From NCBI GenBank assembly GCA_017529175.1, contig JAFXNX010000291.1, forward strand, positions 1-24,596: DNA of 24,596 bases, given 5' to 3'. Below are positions 9,498 to 16,796 of the stretch, piece by piece. Each line of letters begins with the position of its first letter. The first letter of the stretch is position 1. The notes under the pieces are model-generated. The model was not told the origin of the DNA. It saw nothing but the letters and a program-made list of their open reading frames with translations, and did no database searches. Source of the DNA: Clostridia bacterium. Its GTDB lineage: Bacteria > Bacillota_A > Clostridia > Oscillospirales > CAG-272. Both the position numbers and the translations under genes were made by a program.

Positions 9498-9600
9498 GAG
9501 AATAGGTATATAATTTTTTTAATTGTTATTTGAAATTTGTTAATTATTTTGAATTATTTTCTCAAACTTTCAAATTGTAAATTATTTGTTAACTTAAAAA
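9498..9600. other. AT-rich stretch between divergent promoters
   Basis: About 100 bases made mainly of A and T runs lie just upstream of the surface-operon promoter, in a window otherwise moderately GC-rich. No gene or clean inverted repeat is visible. It could act as an UP element, a bent region or a site for an AT-binding regulator. None of these can be shown from sequence alone. Confidence 0.5.
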
Positions 9601-9670
9601 ATGTCCGCAAAAAGACAGTTTTTCACGCAAAACATCCTCGTTCGGAGAAGCTCGGACGCGATTTTCGCTG

Positions 9671-9699
9671 TTGACCGAAGGCGCGCCTTATGGTATACT
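9671..9699 (+). promoter_or_regulatory. Promoter of pepC-pepT
   Basis: TTGACC (9671-9676), exactly 17 bp, then TATACT (9694-9699), with TGG before it giving an extended -10. Transcription would start near 9706, about 25 bases before the pepC ATG. The TTG of the -35 box is in frame with pepC and could be mistaken for its start codon. Confidence 0.8.
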
Positions 9700-9730
9700 T
9701 TACCTGAAAAAACTGATCGGAGGCATCTTT

Positions 9731-11044
9731 ATGACGGCACTGACTTTTGAACAAATAGAAGGATTCAGAAAAAAATACGAAGACGACAACTACGCTCTTT
9801 CGCTGACGGGCGCCGCGGCGAAGACCGAGCTTACGGACCTCGCCTTCGTTCCCATGGCGTCCGCAAAGCTAAACGGAGATTTCGAGGTAGAGATCACGAC
9901 TCGCGGCGTCACGGCGCAAAGAAAGAGCGGCAGGTGCTGGCTCTTCGCTTTTATGAACATGGCGCGTGAGATCGTCGCTGAAAAATGCTCGCTCGATTCC
10001 TTCGAACTGTCGGGAAATTATCTCGCGTTCTACGACAAGCTCGAAAAAGCGAACAATATGCTCGAGATGGCGATCGCGAACGCCAAGGAATCCACGAAAA
10101 CAAGGATGAACGAGTATATCCTCGATAGCTTCGGCGACGGCGGATATTTCAGCATGGCGTCGGACCTCGCGAAAAAATACGGCGTGGTCCCGAAGAGCGC
10201 TATGCCCGAAACATATCAGTCCGAAAACACCGAAAAGTTCATGAAGCTGTTCAAATCCCTGCTCCGCCGCGACGTCGCCGAACTCCGGCGCATCGTTGAA
10301 AACGGAGGCGATCCGTCACAGCGCAAAATCGAGATGATGGCGGAGGTATTCCGCGTCGAATGTATCGTCTTCGGAGAGCCGCCGGCAAAGTTCAATTTCG
10401 AATATAAGGATAAGAACGGAAGTTTTCACTCGGACCGCGGTATAACTCCGAAGGAATTCTACGATAAATACGTCGGTATGGATCTCGACGAATACGTCAC
10501 CGTGACAGACCATCCCACGCGCGGACTGAAAGCGGGTCTTCATTACAAGTTCCACTATATAGGATGCATGGCGGAGAGCGACGTTCACAACATCAATCTG
10601 ACGTCGGACGAGCTCGAAGAGCTTTGCCTCGCGCAGCTTCGCGCGGGAGAGCCCGTATGGTTCGGCTGCGACGCCGGCGCGTACGGCGCGAGAAAAGAAG
10701 GCGTTTGGGACCCGGATTCCCTCAATTTCGAGGGAGTGCTCGGCGGCGTCGATTTCTCCATGACGAAAGGCGACCGCCTCGAATTTCACGACAGCTTCGC
10801 TACTCACGCGATGATCCTTGTCGGGGTGAACTTCGACGAAAACGGAAAGCCGGAAAGATGGAAGATCGAGAACAGCTGGGGAGACGAAGTCGGCAAAAAA
10901 GGTTATTTCGTATGCAGTGAAAAGTATTTCAAAGAATTTGTCTATGAAGCTGTGATAAAGAAAAAATTTCTTTCGGACAGGCAAAAAGCGCTTCTCGATA
11001 CGGAAGCGCTCGAGGTCGCGCCGTGGGAGTGCGATACGCTGTGA
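9731..11044 (+). CDS. pepC: Aminopeptidase C (C1 family, bleomycin hydrolase type)
   Basis: A 437-residue cytosolic cysteine aminopeptidase that removes N-terminal residues from peptides. It is close to the family's usual 440-450 residues. The papain-type active site is complete: Gln63 and Cys69 in TAQRKSGRCWLF, His359 in FATHAMILVGV, Asn381 in ENSWGDEVG. No signal peptide is seen, in keeping with the family's cytosolic hexamers. ATG at 9731 is chosen because GGAGG (9719-9723) precedes it at 7 bases. The in-frame TTG at 9671 upstream is part of the promoter, so the 20 extra codons cannot be translated from that transcript. The stop overlaps the pepT start by one base, so the two peptidases are probably translationally coupled. 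Confidence 0.95.
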   Translation: MTALTFEQIEGFRKKYEDDNYALSLTGAAAKTELTDLAFVPMASAKLNGDFEVEITTRGVTAQRKSGRCWLFAFMNMAREIVAEKCSLDSFELSGNYLAFYDKLEKANNMLEMAIANAKESTKTRMNEYILDSFGDGGYFSMASDLAKKYGVVPKSAMPETYQSENTEKFMKLFKSLLRRDVAELRRIVENGGDPSQRKIEMMAEVFRVECIVFGEPPAKFNFEYKDKNGSFHSDRGITPKEFYDKYVGMDLDEYVTVTDHPTRGLKAGLHYKFHYIGCMAESDVHNINLTSDELEELCLAQLRAGEPVWFGCDAGAYGARKEGVWDPDSLNFEGVLGGVDFSMTKGDRLEFHDSFATHAMILVGVNFDENGKPERWKIENSWGDEVGKKGYFVCSEKYFKEFVYEAVIKKKFLSDRQKALLDTEALEVAPWECDTL

Positions 11045-12282
11045 TGAGAGACTTGTCTGAAATGTGCCGCGACCGTCTCATACGGTACGCGAAGATCGGA
11101 ACGCAGTCCGCGCCGCACTCGCGCTCGACCCCGTCGACGGAGTGTCAGAAGGCGCTCGCAGAAGAGCTTTACCGCGAGCTCGAAGACCTCGGCGCAGACG
11201 ACGTATATTACGACGAGAAAAGCTGCGTAGTGTATGCAAAGATAAAATCAAACCTCGACGGCGGAAAGGACGACGCGCCGATAGGATTTGTCGCTCATAT
11301 AGATACGGCCCCGGGCGCGCCGGGCGACGGAGTCGCTCCGCGGGTGATATATAATTATGACGGCGGCGATATAATTCTGAATGAGGAAAAGGGCATCGTT
11401 ATGAGAGCGTCCGAGTTCAAAAACCTCTCGCGCTACAAGGGGTGCGACCTTGTTACGACTGACGGCACGACGCTCCTCGGAGGCGACGACAAGGCGGCGA
11501 TAGCGTCCGTTATGACTGCGGCGGAATACCTTATATCGCACTCCGAGGTCAAACACGGAACTGTCTGCATCGCCCTCACTCCGGACGAAGAAGTCGGCGG
11601 ACTTGCAAAGGACGTCGACCTTAAAAGATTCGGAGCTCCCGTTGCTTACACGATCGACGGCGACCATCTCGGATATTATACGGACGAAACGTTCAACGCG
11701 TCCGAAGCGGTGATAGAGATAAAAGGATTTTCCGTTCACACCGCGACTGCGAAGGGGATCATGAAAAACGCGGTCGATATCGCCTGCGAATTCATGTCAT
11801 CTCTTCCCGAAGACGAAAGACCTCAGAACACCGAAGGCGAAGAGGGCTTTTACCACGTCGTATCATGCGACGCGACGTGCGAATACGCAAAGATCGAACT
11901 GATAATACGCGATTTTGACCGCGGGGCTTTTGAGCGCCGTGAGGAATTCATAAGAAAAATCGCCGCAGATCTCAACGGAAAATACGGCGGAGTGACTTGC
12001 GGGATATTCGAGCAGTACCGCAATATGAGAGAGGTGATCGACACCGTCCCGTATACGGTCGAGAATCTTAAACGCGCGATAACCGAATGCGGCGTCACGC
12101 CGGTAAACGAGCCGTTCAGAGGCGGCACGGACGGCGCCGCCCTCTCGTTCCGCGGGCTTCCCTGCCCGAATCTCTCGGCGGGATATGAAAACGCGCACGG
12201 AAGATTTGAGTACGTCCCCGTTCAGTCAATGGCGAAGAACGTTGAGATACTTTTAAAACTGATCGGGATTTATGCTTCATAA
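11044..12282 (+). CDS. pepT: Peptidase T (tripeptide aminopeptidase, M20 family)
   Basis: A 412-residue zinc metallopeptidase that cleaves the N-terminal residue of tripeptides in the cytosol. The metal-site motifs are in order: AHIDT (His85, Asp87), GGDDKAA (Asp148/149), TPDEEVGG (Glu182, Glu183), YTIDGD (Asp205) and ENAHGRFEYV (His385). FRGGTDGAALSFRGLPCPN before the last motif is typical of PepT. The chosen ATG overlaps the pepC TGA as TGATG. A start at GTG 11023, inside pepC, would add seven residues with no homology to the family. GGGAG about 14 bases upstream is too far to be ideal, which fits coupling to pepC translation. The gene is followed by a terminator hairpin. Confidence 0.95.
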   Translation: MRDLSEMCRDRLIRYAKIGTQSAPHSRSTPSTECQKALAEELYRELEDLGADDVYYDEKSCVVYAKIKSNLDGGKDDAPIGFVAHIDTAPGAPGDGVAPRVIYNYDGGDIILNEEKGIVMRASEFKNLSRYKGCDLVTTDGTTLLGGDDKAAIASVMTAAEYLISHSEVKHGTVCIALTPDEEVGGLAKDVDLKRFGAPVAYTIDGDHLGYYTDETFNASEAVIEIKGFSVHTATAKGIMKNAVDIACEFMSSLPEDERPQNTEGEEGFYHVVSCDATCEYAKIELIIRDFDRGAFERREEFIRKIAADLNGKYGGVTCGIFEQYRNMREVIDTVPYTVENLKRAITECGVTPVNEPFRGGTDGAALSFRGLPCPNLSAGYENAHGRFEYVPVQSMAKNVEILLKLIGIYAS

Positions 12283-12301
12283 ACACCCGGTATAAGCGAA
12301 A

Positions 12302-12336
12302 AAGCAAGGCGAAATACAATGCCTTGCTTCTTTATT
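12302..12336 (+). terminator. Terminator of pepC-pepT
   Basis: A perfect 9-bp stem AAGCAAGGC / GCCTTGCTT (12302-12310 and 12321-12329) with a 10-base loop is followed by CTTTATTTG. It begins 20 bases after the pepT stop. Confidence 0.8.
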
Positions 12337-12533
12337 TGTCCGTATTCGAGAGCAATTACGCGGACACACTAAAGTTTTTAAGGGAGCCGGGGTTGCCGCA
12401 ACAGATGCGGGATCGTCGTTCTTTGCCCCGTGAGGCATATTTATCCGGGTCCTCAAAAAGCGTCAGTTTTTTTGGGTTCACGGATACGTCGAGGGGCAAA
12501 AACGGCGATAGAAAAGCACTTAAAAACAAATAA
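12337..12533. other. Intergenic stretch with a folded repeat-like element, no gene
   Basis: This is the middle of the 366-bp gap between pepT and the convergent protease gene. Outer arms TTTGCCCC (12422-12429) and GGGGCAAA (12493-12500) enclose a CAAAAAGCGTCAGTTTTTTTG hairpin near 12454-12474. The inner part (about 12444-12484) is close to 16731-16771, differing at only a few positions. A short plus-strand frame (12324-12533) exists here but has no ribosome site and overlaps the terminator, so I do not call it a gene. Confidence 0.55.
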
Positions 12534-12590
12534 AATCCGCAGGATTTTCTCCTTAAACGGAGAATAGAACCTGCGGATTCTCATTTTATT
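12534..12590. terminator. Bidirectional terminator between pepT and the clostripain-family gene
   Basis: A 10-bp perfect stem AATCCGCAGG / CCTGCGGATT (12534-12543 and 12570-12579) encloses a smaller TTCTCC/GGAGAA hairpin. The plus side is followed by CTCATTTTATTTG. On the minus side the exit reads TTTTATTTGTTTTTA. It can therefore end transcription from both converging genes. Confidence 0.8.
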
Positions 12591-12648
12591 TGAATTTGGC
12601 TTCAGCCGGTGCTTTTCGTTCTGCGCTGATCGCGGCAGCCCTGAAGTT

Positions 12649-15018
12649 TTACGGTATTTCCCTTGTCCAGTGCTCCGCGCCGTAAATATCCGTAAAGACG
12701 TACGTCGCGTGAGCATTTTCTCGTTCGGGCAGATACGCGTTCGACAGCGTATGATTTCCCGTATATGTGATACTTGCGATAACGTAACTGTCGATATAAT
12801 CGCCGCCGTATGAATAATAATCGCAGATGAACTCGATACTGTCGCCCGTGAGAAGTTCCGCCTCCGATTTTGCGACGGTGTCGGTCTCTCCCTTTTCATA
12901 TATCCTTCTTGCGCCGGAAATATATCCGTCCGGTGCCGTTTTGTCGAACGATATGAGAAGTTCCGCTCGCTCTCCGTTAAGAAGGATAGGAATATAACCG
13001 GTTATATTCGTCTCCCCGTTGTCTCTGTCGGAGCGTTCGTGATAGTAAGGGACCGTATAGCTGTCGAGCGCGAGCCACGTTCCGTCGAACTCTCCTATCA
13101 GGTCTCCGTTCTCGTTGAATTCGAACACGTTGTCGAGACCGAGGTCGATATACCCTTCTCCGTCGTCGTAAAACACGTTGAGCTCAAGATCGTTGACGAT
13201 GCTCCATTCATCTTCGGTAAGGGAGAGCACGTATTGATTCTTCTCTTTTTCCCACACGAGGCGCGAAGGATCGAGAAGATTATCCGCTATGTATCGTGAC
13301 AGCGCATCTTTGTCGAGGTCGAGGGAGAAAAACGAATAGTCTCCCGACGCGGGGTCTCCCGAGCCGAAAAGGAACGATCCTATGATATCGGATATGCCGT
13401 CGAGCGGCATAACGCCACCCGCCTGATACGACTCCGAGAAAATATCCGCAGGAAAAGCCGCGTCTTCGTACGACGAGCGCCCCGCCGCCTCAATGCTCGC
13501 AAAGCACCTGATCGCGTTCGTATAATCGGAGTCGATACCGAGCTCTTCATACTCGCGTATCGCCCCTTCGACGCCGGATATCTTCTGATAAGGGAAATAA
13601 ACGGAGAGCCCGTACGAGTTCGCCATATTCGCCGAGACGCGGTTGTATTTGACCGCTCCGACGACGGCGCGCGCCATCGCATCCGACGCGTCCGTTCCCA
13701 TTCTGTAGCAAAGATGGGCGAGGTCCACCATATCTTTTTTCGACGACAGCGCGAAACTTCTTGCGCCGCCTCTCGCGGACGAGACTTTCGCGTACTCTTC
13801 GCCGCGGCACATGGAGGCGGTTTCCGTCGCAAAAGCGTTAAATGAAGCGCGCGACGAGGAAAGCTCCGCAAGGTCGACGAGCGAGAGCGTCGCTTTCTGA
13901 CCCGGGCAACGTTCCGAGCAGTCTTTGACGAAGTCGTCCGCTATCTGGCGTCCGAGGTCGATCGTCGGATAGGAAGAATTGTTTGAAAGATGTGTCAGCC
14001 AATCGGTGTAATACCAGCCGATACCCGGCTCCGTCTCTTCGCTCGCGATAAGGTAGTCCGCATACTTTTCAAGCATCAGCGCGTTTTCGTAAGTCGCCAT
14101 AAGGCAGGCGTCAAAGCCGATAAGATCGAACGTGACCGCGGCGTCACTTAGGGCCATATCGATCGAAGAAAGAGTCATGGAACCGGCAGACGCGTTTTTT
14201 TCATCGTATCCGAAACCCGCGATCGACCCGCCGCCGTGATCCCATAAGATAAGTATATTGCGCGTTGCGGGAAAGTTTTCCGCGGAGTATTTTATAAATC
14301 TTGAAAGCGTCGTCGGCTCTGTCATCGGACCGTTGCCGTCGTCTTTTACAAGGCACTTAACGCCGCCGCTCTTTACCTGATATATCTGATTGCGGGAGCT
14401 TGAGATCATCTCGTTCTTCCAGGACGAGGCGCCTCCCGTATATACAATGAGATTCACCTTATCCGATATATCCGCCTTTGACATTTCGGAAAGATCCGAC
14501 GACGCCATACCGCTCTTCGACTCAAGGTCCGTGCCGCACATATAGACCATTACGGTAACGGTATCCTTACCGCTTCCGACAAGCGCGGTGCGCTTTTCCC
14601 TCGCTCCGTCCGCAACGGTGCGGTCTATCTTGCCGTCGTTCGCCTCGGCGCTCCATCCGGACGAGAACGCGGACGCAACTCCGTGATAGGTGGAACTGTT
14701 GTATATCTGGGTTCCGGAGTCGCCGAACAATGACGAAATGCCAAAACCTCCGCCTCCGATCAAAAGTATCACGATACCTATAATAACGGCGATAAAGCCC
14801 GCGCCTCTTCCGCTTCTACCGGCGCCGGACGCGGTCTGCCCCGGCGAGCGATAAAGGTATTCGCCGCTGCCGCCCGAAGCTTTCCCGAGGTGCTGACCTC
14901 TCGAGGCGTATCCGTCGCGGCGTCCGACTCTTCCCGAGCCGAGTCCGCCCCCGATACGGCCGACTCCGCGCGACGTGCCGCCGATCTTTTTATCTCTTCC
15001 GGTGGGTCTGTTGTTCAT
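12649..15018 (-). CDS. Membrane-anchored clostripain-family (C11) cysteine protease
   Basis: A 789-residue protein of the clostripain family. Residues 1-72 are a basic Gly/Arg/Ser-rich, probably disordered cytoplasmic tail. One membrane helix spans about 74-95, and the rest is predicted outside. The C11 domain starts near TVMVYMCGTDLES (about 155-167). It contains the catalytic His261 in LILWDHGGG and Cys305 in LIGFDACLM, followed by IASEETEPGIGWYY. These Cys and His motifs are diagnostic of the family. Roughly the last 230 residues form an uncharacterised beta-rich domain. ATG at 15018 is preferred over a GTG 17 codons upstream, because GAGGAT precedes it and the longer start would overlap the promoter -10 box. 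Clostripain is secreted and cuts after Arg. The specificity of this anchored version is unknown. It converges on pepC-pepT. Confidence 0.9.
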   Translation of the reverse strand: MNNRPTGRDKKIGGTSRGVGRIGGGLGSGRVGRRDGYASRGQHLGKASGGSGEYLYRSPGQTASGAGRSGRGAGFIAVIIGIVILLIGGGGFGISSLFGDSGTQIYNSSTYHGVASAFSSGWSAEANDGKIDRTVADGAREKRTALVGSGKDTVTVMVYMCGTDLESKSGMASSDLSEMSKADISDKVNLIVYTGGASSWKNEMISSSRNQIYQVKSGGVKCLVKDDGNGPMTEPTTLSRFIKYSAENFPATRNILILWDHGGGSIAGFGYDEKNASAGSMTLSSIDMALSDAAVTFDLIGFDACLMATYENALMLEKYADYLIASEETEPGIGWYYTDWLTHLSNNSSYPTIDLGRQIADDFVKDCSERCPGQKATLSLVDLAELSSSRASFNAFATETASMCRGEEYAKVSSARGGARSFALSSKKDMVDLAHLCYRMGTDASDAMARAVVGAVKYNRVSANMANSYGLSVYFPYQKISGVEGAIREYEELGIDSDYTNAIRCFASIEAAGRSSYEDAAFPADIFSESYQAGGVMPLDGISDIIGSFLFGSGDPASGDYSFFSLDLDKDALSRYIADNLLDPSRLVWEKEKNQYVLSLTEDEWSIVNDLELNVFYDDGEGYIDLGLDNVFEFNENGDLIGEFDGTWLALDSYTVPYYHERSDRDNGETNITGYIPILLNGERAELLISFDKTAPDGYISGARRIYEKGETDTVAKSEAELLTGDSIEFICDYYSYGGDYIDSYVIASITYTGNHTLSNAYLPERENAHATYVFTDIYGAEHWTREIP

Positions 15019-15059
15019 ATCTATCCTCAATTTATCATTTATCTTGTTTGGCAGATCAT

Positions 15060-15088
15060 ATTGTACCACATTTGACGATTCTTTTCAA
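15060..15088 (-). promoter_or_regulatory. Promoter of the clostripain-family gene
   Basis: On the minus strand, TTGAAA (15088-15083), 17 bp, then TACAAT (15065-15060) preceded by TGG (extended -10). The expected start is near 15053, leaving a leader of about 35 bases with the ribosome site for ATG 15018. Confidence 0.75.
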
Positions 15089-15105
15089 CACCGCGCGTTT
15101 TCTTG

Positions 15106-15134
15106 TTGAAATGGGCTCTCATCGGTGATATAAT
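15106..15134 (+). promoter_or_regulatory. Promoter of the histidine phosphatase gene
   Basis: TTGAAA (15106-15111), 17 bp, TATAAT (15129-15134), with TGA just before the -10 (extended -10). The -35 box lies only 17 bp from the -35 of the divergent clostripain-family promoter, so the two are back to back. Confidence 0.8.
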
Positions 15135-15178
15135 AAAAATGATACCATCTGAACTTAAAATACGGGGGATCGATCAAA

Positions 15179-15889
15179 ATGCTTCTTTATATAGTAAGAC
15201 ACGGGGATCCGGATTATGAGAACGATTCGCTGACCGAACTCGGAGCGCTCCAGGCAAAGGCGCTCGCAAAACGCCTCGCGCTCTACGGGCTCGATAAAGT
15301 TTTCACCTCTCCTCTCGGCAGGGCGAAAATGACCGCGGCGCCGGTATGCGAAGCGCTGGGGATAACGCCGGAAGTACTCGACTGGGCAAGCGAGGACGAG
15401 GCGTTCAAATATCTGTCGGTGCCGCGCGAGGGCGGTGGCAGGACGTGGAGCTTCGGCTCCTGCCGCAACACCGATTACAAGATACCGAAGGCGTGGCGTT
15501 ATGACGGGAAATGGTACGAAGTTGCGCCCTTTTCGGACTGCCGCGCAAAAGAAGGATATGAGAGGATCGCGCGCGGCTCGGACGAGCTGCTCCGACGCCT
15601 CGGGTACGAGCGCGACGGAGATATTTACCGCGTGATACGCCCGAACGACGAGCGCGTCGCGGTGTTCTGTCATTACGGCGTCGGCACGACGTGGATAGCG
15701 CATCTTCTTTCCATGTCGCCCGCAATGTTCTGGGGGACCTTCCTTATCAATCACTCCTCTTTCACCGTCATCCGGTTCCCGAACGACAAAGAGGGATATA
15801 TATCGCCGATGTGCATAACCCTCTCCGACTCGTCTCACCTCTACGAAGCGGGACTCCCCGTCAAGTTTGAAAACTGGCTCGAGTATTGA
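15179..15889 (+). CDS. Histidine phosphatase family protein (phosphoglycerate mutase-like)
   Basis: A 236-residue cytosolic protein of the histidine phosphatase superfamily, in which an active-site His carries the phosphate. The motif YIVRHGD gives Arg7 and His8, FTSPLGRAKMTA gives Arg48, and the second histidine is His165 in FCHYGVGTTW. The substrate cannot be told: the superfamily includes phosphoglycerate mutases, CobC-type alpha-ribazole phosphatases and broad-range sugar phosphatases. The region between the core motifs (about 75-140) is not one I can match to a named subgroup. ATG at 15179 follows GGGGGAT by about 9 bases. It has its own promoter, and the thrH promoter begins at its stop codon, so it can be expressed apart from thrH. 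Confidence 0.88.
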   Translation: MLLYIVRHGDPDYENDSLTELGALQAKALAKRLALYGLDKVFTSPLGRAKMTAAPVCEALGITPEVLDWASEDEAFKYLSVPREGGGRTWSFGSCRNTDYKIPKAWRYDGKWYEVAPFSDCRAKEGYERIARGSDELLRRLGYERDGDIYRVIRPNDERVAVFCHYGVGTTWIAHLLSMSPAMFWGTFLINHSSFTVIRFPNDKEGYISPMCITLSDSSHLYEAGLPVKFENWLEY

Positions 15890-15914
15890 CAAAACGCGGC
15901 GCGAAGAGTAATAT
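15886..15914 (+). promoter_or_regulatory. Promoter of thrH
   Basis: A consensus TTGACA (15886-15891) that includes the TGA stop codon of the preceding gene, 17 bp, then TAATAT (15909-15914). The expected start near 15921 gives a leader of about 25 bases. Confidence 0.7.
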
Positions 15915-15945
15915 TTAATAAGTATATATTTGAAAGGAAAGAACT

Positions 15946-16545
15946 ATGAATATAGTATGCCTCGACCTCGAGGGCGTTCTCGTCCCCGAGATATGGATAG
16001 CGTTCTCCGAAGCGAGCGGAATACCGGAACTTAAAAGAACGACGCGCGACGAGCCGGACTACGACAAACTGATGAAGTGGCGTCTTGCGACCTTGAAGGA
16101 GCACGGTCTCGGTATAAACGAGATAAAAGCGACCATCGAAAAAATAGACCCGATGCCGGGCGCGAAGGAGTTCCTTGACGAACTGCGCTCGATAACGCAG
16201 GCGGTCATCCTCAGCGACACGTTCAACGAGTTCGCCTCCCCCCTTATGAAAAAACTCGGGTGGCCGACGATCTTCTGCAACTCTCTCGTTGTGGCTCCGA
16301 ACGGAGAGGTCGTCGACTTCAAGCTCAGGGCGAAAAAGACGAAGCTCGTGACGGTCGAGGCGTTCCATTCTATCGGCTACGACACGATCGCCGCGGGCGA
16401 CAGCTTCAACGACCTCGAAATGATCCGCGCAAGCAAAGCCGGATTCCTCTTCAGAAGCACGGACAAGATCAAAACCGACAACCCCGATCTTCCCGCCTTC
16501 GAGGAATACTCCGACCTTCTCGACGCGATAAAAGCGGCGCTGTGA
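15946..16545 (+). CDS. thrH: ThrH: phosphoserine phosphatase / homoserine phosphotransferase
   Basis: A 199-residue HAD-superfamily enzyme that closely follows ThrH, known from Pseudomonas aeruginosa, in length and motifs. The N-terminus MNIVCLDLEGVLVPEIW holds the nucleophile Asp7 in the ThrH-type DLEG form. Motif II is VILSDTFNEF and motif IV is AAGDSFNDLEM. ThrH removes phosphate from phosphoserine (last step of serine synthesis) and can pass it to homoserine, linking to threonine synthesis. Which activity matters here is not shown, as no other serine or threonine gene is nearby. AAAGGAAAG precedes the ATG. The gene has its own promoter and is followed by several hairpins. Confidence 0.93.
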   Translation: MNIVCLDLEGVLVPEIWIAFSEASGIPELKRTTRDEPDYDKLMKWRLATLKEHGLGINEIKATIEKIDPMPGAKEFLDELRSITQAVILSDTFNEFASPLMKKLGWPTIFCNSLVVAPNGEVVDFKLRAKKTKLVTVEAFHSIGYDTIAAGDSFNDLEMIRASKAGFLFRSTDKIKTDNPDLPAFEEYSDLLDAIKAAL

Positions 16546-16552
16546 TATATAT

Positions 16553-16589
16553 GCGAGGGGAAACTCTTTGAACAAGAGTTTCCCCTCGC
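16553..16589 (+). terminator. Long hairpin just after thrH
   Basis: A perfect 16-bp stem (16553-16568 with 16574-16589) and a 5-base loop begin 8 bases after the thrH stop. No T-run follows, so it may protect or pause the transcript rather than end it. The next hairpins have T-runs. Confidence 0.6.
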
Positions 16590-16614
16590 GCTCCCCTTCA
16601 GAAACTTTCGCCGG

Positions 16615-16646
16615 ATCCGCGAAATACTTCGCGGATAAATCTTTTT
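16615..16646 (+). terminator. Terminator downstream of thrH
   Basis: A 9-bp stem ATCCGCGAA / TTCGCGGAT with loop ATAC (16615-16636) is followed by AAATCTTTTT. Confidence 0.75.
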
Positions 16647-16659
16647 ATAGAACTCGACA

Positions 16660-16692
16660 CGCGAAAACGTACGCGTTTTCGCGGGCCTTTTT
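16660..16692 (+). terminator. Second terminator downstream of thrH
   Basis: A perfect 10-bp stem CGCGAAAACG / CGTTTTCGCG with a 4-base loop (16660-16683) is followed by GGCC and five T. It gives a back-up stop before the convergent ABC transporter gene. Confidence 0.75.
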
Positions 16693-16699
16693 ATTGGGT

Positions 16700-16790
16700 T
16701 TCCAAAGGGATCTTTCCCTTTGGCGGTGCGTCCGGGGTCCTCAAAAATCGTCAGATTTTTGGGGTTCGCGGCGCGAGGCGGCGCCTCGTA
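16700..16790. repeat. Multi-hairpin intergenic repeat element
   Basis: Three palindromes in a row: CCAAAGGGA/TCCCTTTGG (16702-16723), CAAAAATC/GATTTTTG (16742-16761) and CGAGGC/GCCTCG (16774-16788). The middle one, with its flanks (about 16731-16771), has a close counterpart at about 12444-12484. This suggests a small interspersed repeat family in this genome. The short plus-strand frame across it (16568-16810) is not supported as a gene. Confidence 0.6.
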
Positions 16791-16796
16791 AATCGA

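Noticed and set aside
10316..10984. A 222-codon minus-strand frame inside pepC
   Set aside because: PepC is certain from its complete active site. The frame is a shadow without a ribosome site or family match.
11023..11043. GTG start for pepT inside pepC
   Set aside because: The extra seven residues are not part of the PepT family N-terminus, and ATG 11044 overlapping the pepC stop is the usual coupled arrangement.
12324..12533. A 69-codon plus-strand frame
   Set aside because: It begins inside the pepT terminator, has no ribosome site, and its sequence is explained by the folded repeat.
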